Assembly (NCBI GenBank): GCA_902771725.1
Contig: CACXXT010000007.1
Location: 1 to 64,000 of the forward strand
Direction: 5' to 3'
From: an uncultured Bacteroidales bacterium
GTDB taxonomy: Bacteria; Bacteroidota; Bacteroidia; Bacteroidales; Bacteroidaceae
DNA: 64,000 nt
A program made the translations under genes and the position numbers. The notes beneath the pieces were generated by a model that searched no databases, was not told the origin of the DNA, and was given only the letters and a program-made list of their open reading frames with translations. How positions within the stretch are numbered: position 1 is the stretch's first letter; each line of letters begins with the position of its first letter. This document shows, one piece after another, positions 1-8,800 of the stretch.

Positions 1-1
1 G

Positions 2-145
2 ATCCTGGACATCATCGCCAAGGCGTACCCCTCCGTGCACAAGAATGCATCCACGCGCGTGCAGCTGGGTATTGCGCTCACCCGTCTGGGCTACGAGCGC
101 AAGGATGGTCAGCGCAACCACAGCTATTATGTGGTGGTGAAGTGA
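2..145 (+). CDS. 3' end of a gene, possibly a VirE/DUF3874-type protein C-terminus (partial)
   Basis: An open frame enters from the left edge and stops with TGA at 143-145, giving 47 residues. It contains the segments KNASTRVQLGIALTRLGYER and NHSYYVVVK. A short helix-turn-helix-like end that finishes in a Tyr-Tyr-hydrophobic strand recalls the C-terminus of DUF3874/VirE-like proteins of Bacteroidales mobile elements. That is a resemblance from memory on a short fragment. The frame is convergent with the large lipoprotein gene on the other strand, and a bidirectional terminator separates the two. The start and most of the protein lie outside the window, so the identity is weakly supported. Confidence 0.5.
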   Translation: MLDIIAKAYPSVHKNASTRVQLGIALTRLGYERKDGQRNHSYYVVVK

Positions 146-236
146 GGAGCGAAACAGAAATAATGGAACTAAAAATGTAGAAAAATTAGCAAGGTTAGTA
201 GGGTTAGCATAGTTTTTGAATTTCTGTTTTGCATGC

Positions 237-274
237 AAAAGGGGGGCGCGAATCACTTCGCGCCCCCTTTTTTT
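237..274. terminator. Bidirectional intrinsic terminator
   Basis: The left arm at 242-252 (GGGGGCGCGAA) pairs perfectly with 257-267 (TTCGCGCCCCC) around the loop TCAC. An A-run at 237-240 and a T-run at 268-274 flank the stem. It therefore reads as a rho-independent terminator in both directions, between the plus-strand gene ending at 145 and the minus-strand lipoprotein gene ending at 335. The rest of 146-334 shows no gene. Confidence 0.88.
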
Positions 275-334
275 GGTTGGTATTATTCAAGTTTAGCAAG
301 TATGATCAGGCTGGGAATAAGCCGGCCGGTGGGT

Positions 335-2671
335 TTACTTCGTTTCGAAGTCCACGTCGGCCTTGTTTTCGTAGTTGATGTCGAATCCGCTGCGGGCGTA
401 GTCGTCGTAGTCCTTTGCGTCCTGGTAGATGCGTCCTTCCCACTCGTTCTTGACGGTGTTCAGGCTCTTGTCGTATGTGAGCGATACGGTGTAGGGCGCC
501 ATGTTGGTGGTGTAGCGCTCACCGTCTAATTCATAGACGACGTAGGGTGTGAGCTTGATGTCGCGCTTGCTCTTCTTGCTCTTGACGATGGACCACTTGA
601 CGGCGATGTCGTCCTTGACAGGCGGATTCTTGATTTCGTACTTCTTGCCGTTGACCAGGAATCCGAACTCCTTGATTTTCTCGCGCCCCTCGAAATGGAG
701 TACGGTGATGAAGTCGTAGTCGTAGTAGCAGGTGTAGCCTCCGTTGCGCATCTGCTTGCACTGGTGCTCCCACTGGGCGGTCTTCTTCCAGTCGTTGATG
801 AAGGCGGTGGGTGAGGTGCTGGTGAAGGGGAACAAACGGCGGTACATGACATTTTCCCCGTAGAGTCCGGGTTTGACCATCGCCACTTCGAGGTCATAGA
901 CTTCATCGCGCGATAGCTTGCTGGAGACGATGGGGAAGTTGTAGTGAAGCCCTTTTCGGTAGGTGGAGTACTGGAAGGGGTCGTATTCCTCGATGGGCTC
1001 ATAGGAGGTGACGTTGTGGGGGAAGATGCGGAACACGGGTCTGAAGCCTATGTTGTCGCCGGTCTTGGTGCCGTTCTCGAGGACATCGAAGTCTACATTG
1101 AACTGGGGCACGCTGCCGGACTCGGTATTGTTGGCACAGACGATGCGCATGTTGTCGATGGAGGGGTAGAAGCGAAAGTCCTTCTTGGCGAATTCCCATA
1201 GGGTGTTCGATCCTCCCCAGAGGCCCATGAGGTACTTGACGACATCTACTTCGAGTGGTGGAAATTTCTTGAAGAGGTCGATATAGACCTTTCCGCTGAG
1301 GGTCAATGGTATGCCGAAATGCCAGCTGTCATTGTAGTCCGGCTCCTCGGTGTTTGCAATCTGTGTCTTCAGGTTCGGACCGGCTCCTAAGGTGAACTTG
1401 AGGCCAGTCATGGGTTCCTCTCCCAATGCGCTGAGGTTGAGGTCCACCGAGCCTCCGAAGGTGAGTCCGGCTTCGAGGCTGGCACTGGCATAAGTTTCCT
1501 TTTTGGCTTCTGGCATAGCCTCCGCAAACTGAATCGGTTTATCGATTCTGTTGAAGTGTACGCCGTCTGTCTGGCCTGGGGCATTCAAGGTGGCTCTCAC
1601 ATCTATGTAGAAGGTCTTGGTTACCTGATATCCGACCGTTCCGCTGATGGACGCCGTGACCAAGCATTCCGGATTGAAGGTTACGAAGAAGGGCACCCCA
1701 ACGACTTCGCCCACTGGGACGTTGATTTTGAGGAGGTGCTTGATTTTCAAGAATTCCAGGACGTCCAATGTCAATGTCCCCGTGGCAGTGCCCTCTATGA
1801 AGAACGTGGCTACAGCTCCTGCGGTGGCCTTGATGTCGTAGATACTCTTGTCGGTGTTGATGTAGGCATAGACCTTGAATATCGGATCTATTTTCACTCC
1901 GAGGGAGATTGTTCCAGTGCCGGTTAGCTGGACTGCATTGTCGCCTCCCCAAGTCATCCCGAAATCGATTGTTTGCCGACTTTCAATGGTGGATATCTTG
2001 AACTCGTTGTCGTAGAGGCCGCGTGTGGGCAGTGGCATTGGTGCGGCGTTGGCGGCGCTGTCTGTGGCCGCGGAGTCTGCTATCTCTCCGAACTCGCCAT
2101 TGAGTTCGAGGTGGGCGAACACCTCGTCGATGTATGCCCGCTTGATGCGGACCTCGTAGAGGGTGTTCTGGTGGGTGACGGCTACGACGTGGTGCGAGAG
2201 GCCGTAGGGGAGCTGGTTGCAGACGGGTCCGGCGAGGATCTGTCCGGCCACGGGCAGGAGGGCGTCGGGGGTGTAGTCCTCGAGGTAGAGGGTGCCGAGG
2301 GAGTAGTCTATGCCTGCGACGTAGGAGAGGAACTGCTCGTCGAGGACGCGTGTCTGGTCGGAGTACTGGTAGGAGGCGGTGTACTCGTCGGTCTGCTCGT
2401 GGATGACCTGTGTGGTGTCGGGTGCGGCAGCAGCCTGCTTCTCGCTCTCCGGGCGCAGGTCGTTGTCGAGGATGGTGCAGGAGGAGAGGAGGGGGAGGCA
2501 GAGGAGGGCGGCCAGCAGGAGGAGGGACCCGGCGGTGACCCGCCGGGAACTGGGGCCGGGGGTGGAAAGGAGGGACCCGGCGGTGACCCGCCGGGAACGG
2601 GGGCCGGGGGTGGAAGGGGGGAGCAGGGGGGCTCTGCCGGCTGGTATCTTATGAGAAATGTGCTCTGCCAT
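335..2671 (-). CDS. Large envelope lipoprotein, last gene of the first TANFOR-type cluster
   Basis: This 778-residue protein has a lipoprotein signal with lipobox LLSSC (Cys65), so it is probably anchored in the outer or inner membrane. The N-terminal region before the hydrophobic stretch is unusually long because a 16-residue segment (STPGP.SRRVTAGSLL) is repeated at about residues 20-35 and 36-51; no other ATG lies between that start and the lipobox. The body looks beta-rich and I recognise no catalytic motif. It is paralogous to the 852-residue protein at 49412-51970: the stretch after the lipid site, including the pair NQLPYGLSHHV / TPTLPFGLNHRV, aligns by eye. It starts 14 bp after the 245-aa lipoprotein gene and is followed by the terminator at 237-274, so it is probably the last gene of the operon. 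Function unknown. Confidence 0.8.
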   Translation of the reverse strand: MAEHISHKIPAGRAPLLPPSTPGPRSRRVTAGSLLSTPGPSSRRVTAGSLLLLAALLCLPLLSSCTILDNDLRPESEKQAAAAPDTTQVIHEQTDEYTASYQYSDQTRVLDEQFLSYVAGIDYSLGTLYLEDYTPDALLPVAGQILAGPVCNQLPYGLSHHVVAVTHQNTLYEVRIKRAYIDEVFAHLELNGEFGEIADSAATDSAANAAPMPLPTRGLYDNEFKISTIESRQTIDFGMTWGGDNAVQLTGTGTISLGVKIDPIFKVYAYINTDKSIYDIKATAGAVATFFIEGTATGTLTLDVLEFLKIKHLLKINVPVGEVVGVPFFVTFNPECLVTASISGTVGYQVTKTFYIDVRATLNAPGQTDGVHFNRIDKPIQFAEAMPEAKKETYASASLEAGLTFGGSVDLNLSALGEEPMTGLKFTLGAGPNLKTQIANTEEPDYNDSWHFGIPLTLSGKVYIDLFKKFPPLEVDVVKYLMGLWGGSNTLWEFAKKDFRFYPSIDNMRIVCANNTESGSVPQFNVDFDVLENGTKTGDNIGFRPVFRIFPHNVTSYEPIEEYDPFQYSTYRKGLHYNFPIVSSKLSRDEVYDLEVAMVKPGLYGENVMYRRLFPFTSTSPTAFINDWKKTAQWEHQCKQMRNGGYTCYYDYDFITVLHFEGREKIKEFGFLVNGKKYEIKNPPVKDDIAVKWSIVKSKKSKRDIKLTPYVVYELDGERYTTNMAPYTVSLTYDKSLNTVKNEWEGRIYQDAKDYDDYARSGFDINYENKADVDFETK
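2521..2616. repeat. Two tandem 48-bp units, each with a GC-rich hairpin, inside the signal-peptide region
   Basis: Units 2521-2568 and 2569-2616 are nearly identical. Each carries the perfect dyad CCCGGCGG / CCGCCGGG with a 4-nt loop. The unit length is a multiple of three, so the lipoprotein frame stays open and gains 16 residues per copy. The core CCGGCGG...CCGCCGG recurs in the Fn3 gene at 4945-4963. Confidence 0.85.
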
Positions 2672-2685
2672 GTGATTTGGTGTTT

Positions 2686-3423
2686 CTATTTAAAGTTCAC
2701 GTGGATGAGGTTGGAGAGGGTGCCGTGGGTCTCGCCGTCGAAGGTGATGGTGTCCGGGGATTCGTAGAGGCGGAGGGTGTGGCGGTCGTAGAGGCGGAGG
2801 ACGAAGCGCTCGGGCGCCTGTTCCTCATCGTCGGGGTAGAGGGGATCCTGCGGGTTCAGGGCTGGGTCGAAGGGGCCTCGGGGGTTGTTGTAGCTGTGGA
2901 TTCGCAGGACGGTGTATGGGATGCCGAAGGCTTCCTTGCTCTCGCCCACGCCGCGCACTTCATTGTCGCAGAAGGCACCCAGAAGCTGGTGGGGCTGCAG
3001 GGGCTGTCCGTCGAGGGTGGCGTCGAGGTAGAGGAGCATCTCGTAGGCGTACTGCCCCTCAATCACGCTCCATGGCCGCTGCACGGTGACGTGGCAGGTG
3101 TCGTAGATACGCATCTCCATGGAGATGGCCGTGACTACGGCCTCGCCCTCGCCCATGGCCACGATCTCATTGTCCTCGATGGTGACGATGTCGGGGTCGC
3201 CGGACATCCAGTAGAGGGTGGTGTTGCGGACGGTGTCGGGGTCGAAAGTTGGCGTCAGCGTGGCACGGTCGCCCACCATGAGCAGGAGTTCGTGGCGATC
3301 CAGGGTCATGGTGGCTGGCGGCACGGTGGGCTCGAACGTGAACAGCTCTCCGCAGGAGTTGAGGAGTACTGCCAGCAGGAGCGCCAGCAACGGCAACGTT
3401 CTATGTAACTTCAGGAGTTTCAT
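2686..3423 (-). CDS. Ig-like (Big2-type) lipoprotein of the first TANFOR-type cluster
   Basis: This is a 245-residue lipoprotein with lipobox LLNSC (Cys24). Residues about 40-115 look like a bacterial Ig-like group 2 fold: a strand with LLMVGDRATLTPTF, then a W.SGDP.IVTI motif and an EGEAVVTA-type end. The second half carries the motif GAFCDNEVRGVGE, matching the AFVGDECRG module of the 284-aa lipoprotein at 52035-52889 and of the 1011-aa protein at 15840-18875. It sits between the Fn3 gene (89 bp upstream) and the 778-aa lipoprotein gene (14 bp downstream). The likely role is an envelope accessory or adhesion-type subunit of the cluster. No enzymatic motif is visible. Confidence 0.8.
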   Translation of the reverse strand: MKLLKLHRTLPLLALLLAVLLNSCGELFTFEPTVPPATMTLDRHELLLMVGDRATLTPTFDPDTVRNTTLYWMSGDPDIVTIEDNEIVAMGEGEAVVTAISMEMRIYDTCHVTVQRPWSVIEGQYAYEMLLYLDATLDGQPLQPHQLLGAFCDNEVRGVGESKEAFGIPYTVLRIHSYNNPRGPFDPALNPQDPLYPDDEEQAPERFVLRLYDRHTLRLYESPDTITFDGETHGTLSNLIHVNFK

Positions 3424-3512
3424 TGAATGGGGTTTATGGGGCGGATGGGGGGATTATGGGGGGATTTTTGGGAAAATGGGGTTTATGGGCTTAATGGGCT
3501 TAATGGGGGGGA
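3424..3512. repeat. G-run-rich spacer (C-rich on the mRNA strand) with imperfect short repeats
   Basis: The 89 bp between the Fn3 gene and the Ig-like lipoprotein gene consist almost wholly of short imperfect repeats such as GGGCTTAAT and GGGGATTAT. The plus strand has about ten runs of three or more G. The minus (mRNA) strand is correspondingly C-rich with CCCATTAAG/CCCATAA units, and runs directly into the ATG at 3423. The stop codon of the Fn3 gene already lies inside the repetitive tract. Confidence 0.75.
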
Positions 3513-5846
3513 TTATGGGGTGGAGGGTGCGGGGTCTTCCTGGGGGCGGCGGATGGTGACGACCTCCGAGGGGCGGCTCTCGCGACCGTCGCGGGTCATG
3601 AGTTTGATGTAGAACTGGGCTTCCTCGCCCGGCTTGAGGAGGACGTCGGAGTAGGAGGTGTCGTCCTTGGTGGTGGTGGTGACGGCGCGGAAGAGGTCAT
3701 CGCCCGGTGCCAGGCGATAGACGCTGAAGTAGTAGTCCTTCTCGCTGACGTCGCTGACTTCCCATGCCAGGCGCGACTCGCCCTTCTGACGGTCGAAATC
3801 GCCGATGAGGCGGATGGTGCAGCGCACGTTGAGGGGCGGGCGGCGCTTGACACTGTAGGCCAGGCTCATGCCGCTGCTGATGGCCGAGGCGTTGAAGGAT
3901 TCCACGGCGTAGAGGTAGCGGTGCTCGCGGTTGTAGGGCGGCTGGTCGGTGATGTTGACGAGGTTGGCGGCCGCCTTGACGGAGTCTGCATCGAGGCGGG
4001 CAACCATCGTCCAGCGTTTCTCGTTGTCCAGGCGTCGCCAGAGCAGGTGGTAGTCCATCAGCTCGTCGGCTCCGGTGACCCAGCGCATGTGGATGCCTTC
4101 GCTGTCCACGTAGGCGCTGTCGAGATGTGCCACGGTGGGCGGCACGAGTGTGGGACGCTTCACCTGGAGGATGTCGCTGTAGGCACCCTCGTTGGTGGAG
4201 TAGTCCACCGCGCGTACCTTATAATAGATGTACTTCTGGTTGACGTCGAGTGCGAGGGTGTCGGTGAAGAGGGTGTCGCGCAGTCCGGCGGGGCTGAGGA
4301 TGTGCCATGCGTGGGTGGTGTCGTTGGCGAAGGCTACCTGATAGTAGTCGATGTCGTCGGAGGGTGCGCTCCAGTGGAGGACGACGCGCCCGTCGGGGTT
4401 CACGTCGGCACGCAGGTTCTGGGGCGGTGCGGGTGGCACCATGTCTTCGATACGTATCTGCACGGGCATGGAATGGCGCATGTTGCCGCTCAGGTCCACG
4501 GCGGTGACCACGAGCAGTCCGGTTCGCAGTCCTGTAACCTCCACGGTGCAGACGGTGTCGGTGGGTGCTGCGAGGGAGTCCTCGGGCAGCAGGGGCAGCC
4601 ACTGGTCGCCGGTGAGCTGCTGGTGGTGGTAGAGGGGTAGGAAGCCTGCGAGGTCGGCATCGAGGGTGTCGGTCTGCCAGGTGATGTGTGCGAAGATGCG
4701 CTCGCTCTCGGTGCGGTCAATCTCGATGTGTGCCACGGTGGGCATGGATGGCGGAATGCGGTCGCCGATTTCCACGCGCACGGAGGGCGAGGGCTCGGTG
4801 AGGTCGCCGAAGGCATCGTGGGCGCGAACGCGGTACTCATAGGTGCCGGGCTGGTGGACGAAGTCGGCATAGAGGGCGATGTCGCGGGTCTGGTCGTCCT
4901 TGAGGAAGGGGACGAAGGGGAGGTCGTTGGCGCGGTGCCAGGTTCCGGCGGGAAAACCGCCGGACACACTGCCGGGGGAGGTGGCGGAGGAGCCAGGAGC
5001 AGAGGAGCCCGGGGAGGTGGCGGAGGAGCCAGGAGCGGAGGAGCCGGGGATGGGGGAGATGAGGCGGCGCTCGATCTCGAAGCTGGAGTAGTTGCGCTTG
5101 TCCCATTCGAGGTCCACTTCGAAGGTGCCGACGATGGAGTCGCTGATGGTGACGTCGAAGGGTTTGGGGGTGTAGCGGGTGTTTTCGATGTCCTGGATGA
5201 AACCGGGCTGGAAGATGAGTATGGAGTCCTCGTCCCAGACGGTGGGCTGGAGGATGTACTGGTAGTGCTCTCCGCGCTTGACGCCGCGGTCCACGAAGCG
5301 CATGGCGAGGTCCTCGGCGAGGTCACGGCGCCACTCGGTGATGAGCACTGCCATGCCGAACACCATATTCTGCTCCTCACTCAACTCCACGAGGGCTCCC
5401 ATGGTGCCGGGGCGGTTGCGGGTCTGGTCGGGCTTGGTGCGCCCGTCGCCCCAGGTGAGTTCTACCACCATGCCCGCCAGGGAGTCGGCGGGATTGGTGT
5501 ACTTGTCCAGCATCTGTTCCTTGGAGAGAGGCTTGAAGGCGTAGGCGAGGGTGTCGAGTCCGTCGGGCGAGATGCGCAGGAGGTTGACACCTTTCTCGTT
5601 GAGGTAGCGCCATGAGACGAAGTCCTCCGCCGCCCATCGCAGGACGATGCTGTCGCCATAGGCTCGTGCCATGAGGTTCATCTTCGAGCGTACGAGGGGG
5701 CGGTAGGTGGAGTCCTCGAGGCTGTCGGGGGCTTCTGCCACGGCATCCTCCGGCTCCTCGCCGAGGGGCTCTTGGGCGGCGACTGCCAAGGGGAGGAATA
5801 GCAGGACTGCCAGGACGGATAATATATGTCGTTTAGCGATACTCAT
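3513..5846 (-). CDS. Secreted fibronectin type III-like protein of the first TANFOR-type cluster
   Basis: This 777-residue protein begins with an N-terminal signal peptide (LAVLLFLPLAVAAQ). Several beta-sandwich modules of fibronectin-III type follow, seen as repeated motifs such as YYQVAFANDT, KYIYYKVRAVDYSTNEG and YEYRVRAHDAFGDLTEPSPS. The region after the signal (ARAYGDSIVLRWAAEDF) is nearly identical in the 766-aa paralogue at 52949-55249, and I do not recognise it as a named family. A Ser/Pro/Gly-rich insertion of two 12-residue repeats interrupts the second module. It starts 15 bp after the giant gene stops, so the two are very likely cotranscribed. Probably periplasmic or surface-exposed; no catalytic signature. 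Confidence 0.82.
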   Translation of the reverse strand: MSIAKRHILSVLAVLLFLPLAVAAQEPLGEEPEDAVAEAPDSLEDSTYRPLVRSKMNLMARAYGDSIVLRWAAEDFVSWRYLNEKGVNLLRISPDGLDTLAYAFKPLSKEQMLDKYTNPADSLAGMVVELTWGDGRTKPDQTRNRPGTMGALVELSEEQNMVFGMAVLITEWRRDLAEDLAMRFVDRGVKRGEHYQYILQPTVWDEDSILIFQPGFIQDIENTRYTPKPFDVTISDSIVGTFEVDLEWDKRNYSSFEIERRLISPIPGSSAPGSSATSPGSSAPGSSATSPGSVSGGFPAGTWHRANDLPFVPFLKDDQTRDIALYADFVHQPGTYEYRVRAHDAFGDLTEPSPSVRVEIGDRIPPSMPTVAHIEIDRTESERIFAHITWQTDTLDADLAGFLPLYHHQQLTGDQWLPLLPEDSLAAPTDTVCTVEVTGLRTGLLVVTAVDLSGNMRHSMPVQIRIEDMVPPAPPQNLRADVNPDGRVVLHWSAPSDDIDYYQVAFANDTTHAWHILSPAGLRDTLFTDTLALDVNQKYIYYKVRAVDYSTNEGAYSDILQVKRPTLVPPTVAHLDSAYVDSEGIHMRWVTGADELMDYHLLWRRLDNEKRWTMVARLDADSVKAAANLVNITDQPPYNREHRYLYAVESFNASAISSGMSLAYSVKRRPPLNVRCTIRLIGDFDRQKGESRLAWEVSDVSEKDYYFSVYRLAPGDDLFRAVTTTTKDDTSYSDVLLKPGEEAQFYIKLMTRDGRESRPSEVVTIRRPQEDPAPSTP
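4945..5046. repeat. In-frame hairpin plus two 36-bp tandem units within the Fn3 gene
   Basis: A perfect dyad CCGGCGG / CCGCCGG (4945-4951 and 4957-4963) is followed by two 36-bp units at 4975-5010 and 5011-5046. These encode a repeated Gly/Ser/Pro/Ala-rich 12-residue segment. The 766-aa paralogue lacks this insertion, so it was probably gained in this copy. Confidence 0.8.
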
Positions 5847-5861
5847 TGCATGTCTGTTTTG

Positions 5862-8800
5862 TTATTCAGCAGTATTGTTCAGTTCATAATCCTTCTTCCA
5901 GGACTTCAGCGGCCAGTCGTTGTCGGATCTGTTGAAGGTTCTCTCCAGCACGTTCTTCTTGTAGCTTTCGCTCAGGTCAATGCAGTCGTAGTTCATCGTC
6001 TCGGTGTTGAACGCATTCACGCGATAGGCACTGAACGTTATCGAAGCGATGCGTTCCATGGCCTCCTGCGGTGAGTACCTGTCGAAGGAGGAACTTTCGA
6101 TCATTTCACTATTCGGATAATAGTTGCTCTTCTCGCGGGTGAACATATACCACATCTTTGTTGACCATTCCTGGTTGGTACGTGAGTTGCCTTTCAGCGA
6201 CGGCATGGACTTGTTCAGTCCCTTTTCGTTGTTCGGGTCGAAGATAGAACCGAAGACCAGCGGATACTGATATACAGGAATCTCGATGCTGATTGGTGAG
6301 GTGTCATGGTAGTACATGTTCTTGTAGGAGAAGCGATGTGTTGCGTACACTCCGCGGTAGCTGTTGTTGTATGCCTGAAGTGTTTTTTTCAGGGTATTGT
6401 TGCTGCCTCGTTGGTACAAGTAGTAGTACCATGACCCTGGGTGGTATCCGCTGGCAGTTGGTGCACCGCTCAGGTCCCACCGACGGATGAGTTCTTCTCC
6501 CGCTCCTTCCACCAGATAGTAGACACCTATGAGGTTGAAGATGGCATTGAAATACCTGCGATTCTCAAACTTGGACGGAACGATCTGCGATGTGAGGTTG
6601 CTCTGTCCGCCGAGGATCTTGTTGTTGCACCACTCATCCTCCTTGTCCTCGAAGAATGGCAGCGGATATTGATGCCCCTCAGCTCCGAATGCCGAGCAGT
6701 CGGGATTGTAGGATAGCTTGCGGATGGGAGCTATGCCCTTGGAGATATTGTAGGGTTCCCATAGCTTGAAATTTCCGCTCCATACGCCGCCACGGTCGCG
6801 ATAGACGAGGGATTCGCTGACGGGAACGGCATCGCCATAGGCATCCTCACCTGTTTCGAAGGCGTAGTTCTTGATGGGATGACCACCGATGAAGAAGTAG
6901 TTGCCCAGATACGACATATAGATGTACGGGTTCAGCACGCGTACGGCTCTTCCGTCTCGTTTCTTCGTCTCCCGTGCGATCGATATGTCTGTTCCTTCGA
7001 GGTCGTTGTCGCTGTCCAAGAAGGTCACGTTGGATGGCCTGATGCCTATGAATGGCTTGGAGTATTCCGGGAAGTCACGATCGGTGAGATACTTCGATAT
7101 AGTGTTCTTATATCCTTTGAGCCAGTCGCCATCTACGGTCTTGACGGCAACATCCATGAGTTCGGCAATGGTGTCGATGACTTCTCGTGTGCGTGTGACG
7201 TCTTGATAGGTGGGCACGGTCTGCTGTGAGGACTGACTGGCCGAGGGTGCTTTATTTCTGCCGAGGAGCGAACCGCTTTCCAGAGGCTGGCGTAAGCCAA
7301 GTCCCTGTTGATTGCTCACCGTCTGGTAGCCCGTCTGCACCCGTTCGGTGTATTCCTCCGTGTGGGAGTTCTCGTAGGTGATGCTGATTCGGAACTGTTT
7401 GTTGCCCTTGGTTATGGCGTCCTCCGCCTTCTTCTCCCATCCGCTGGCAGTGGCGGGCACCATGTTGATGCAGTTGCCGTTCACCAAGTAATCGTTCTCG
7501 GCCTCGCAGACGAGTGTGGACAGCGTTTCATTCTCATTATCTTCGGTGGAGAACAGGCGCCAGACGAGTCGTCCGTTCTGATAGAGGTTGCCACGAATAT
7601 CGCTGTTCAGGGCGATGGTCGGGTGGACGACGTCCTCGGGATAGGCATTGACGTAGTCGTACTTGTAGACGGTCTTTTCGGTCGTCTTCATGGCTGCCAC
7701 CTTCTGGGATACCGTCATGTTCTGGCCGAAGCCGGAAGCGATGTTGATGTCGGAGCCGCTTGAGGATGAGGAGGAGCGCGAGGTCGTGGTCGTTCCGCGG
7801 GCTGCGCTGCCGGTGGTCGGGGAAAGGGAGGAGGTGCGGACCTTGACCTGCGAAGCGGTGCGGTTGCTCTTCAGGTTGTTGCGTACGGAAGGATAGGCGA
7901 TGGCGACATAGTCCTGCAGCGGAGCGGCATCGTCCACCTCCTCTCCCTGACCTGTACGGAAGAAGTAGCTCTGGGTCTGTATCCACGGATCCTCAGTCCA
8001 TCGGGAGCCCTGCCAATCGGGTTCGGGATGGAAGGTTCTGGGATTCTGCTCCACACCCTTCACGATCTCCTTGGCCGTTCCCTTGACGACGATGGCGTAG
8101 TATTTGTTCTTCTTCAGGCTGGTACCTGCAATGGACAGCCCGTGGGACGTCTGGGAGAAGTCCTTCACGGAAATAGTCTTCCTGGTCCACCGTGCCCCTC
8201 TCTGCGGTACCAATCCTGAGATGACTCTCTTGTACTCGGACGAATCCGGGCGGTAATCGAATTCATAGAGTTGTACACTGCCCTGGCGGCGGAAGACGAA
8301 GGTACGCTTGGCCTGCATCTCCAGCTGTTCGCGGTCGAAGGCATTATCCCTGTTGTAGCTCTCGAGGAGTTCGTTGAGGGAGTTCTCGTCGAGCACGCGG
8401 AAGTTGGCATCCAGGGGAGCCTGGCTCTCGAAGCGCGGCTGAGCAATGAAGTCGGGATCCACGATGTCGGCTTTGTCTGCCCAACCCTCTTCCATCTCCG
8501 GCACACCGAGGGTGCAGTCGCCGAAGAGTTCGAAATTGTCCAGCGGGTTGCCGTAGAAGATGCTGCATCGGGTGCCGCACTCGAAGCTGAAGCGGCGGTT
8601 GATGTTGATGAGTCCTCCCAGCAGTTTCAACTTGATACGGGCATCGCCGATGAAGTAGTTCGGGTGGGGCAGTCCGCAGCGGAGCACGCCGCCGATGCCG
8701 GCGTTGATGATGTCGAAGTCATGCTTCCAGAATCCGAGGTTGATATGAATGCCGAACTTGGCAGCCAGGTAGGCGTAGAGCTGTCCCTCGCCGTACCATC

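Noticed and set aside
233..529. Small plus-strand frame at the left end
   Set aside because: It begins in the terminator stem and lies antisense to the C-terminus of the 778-aa lipoprotein gene.
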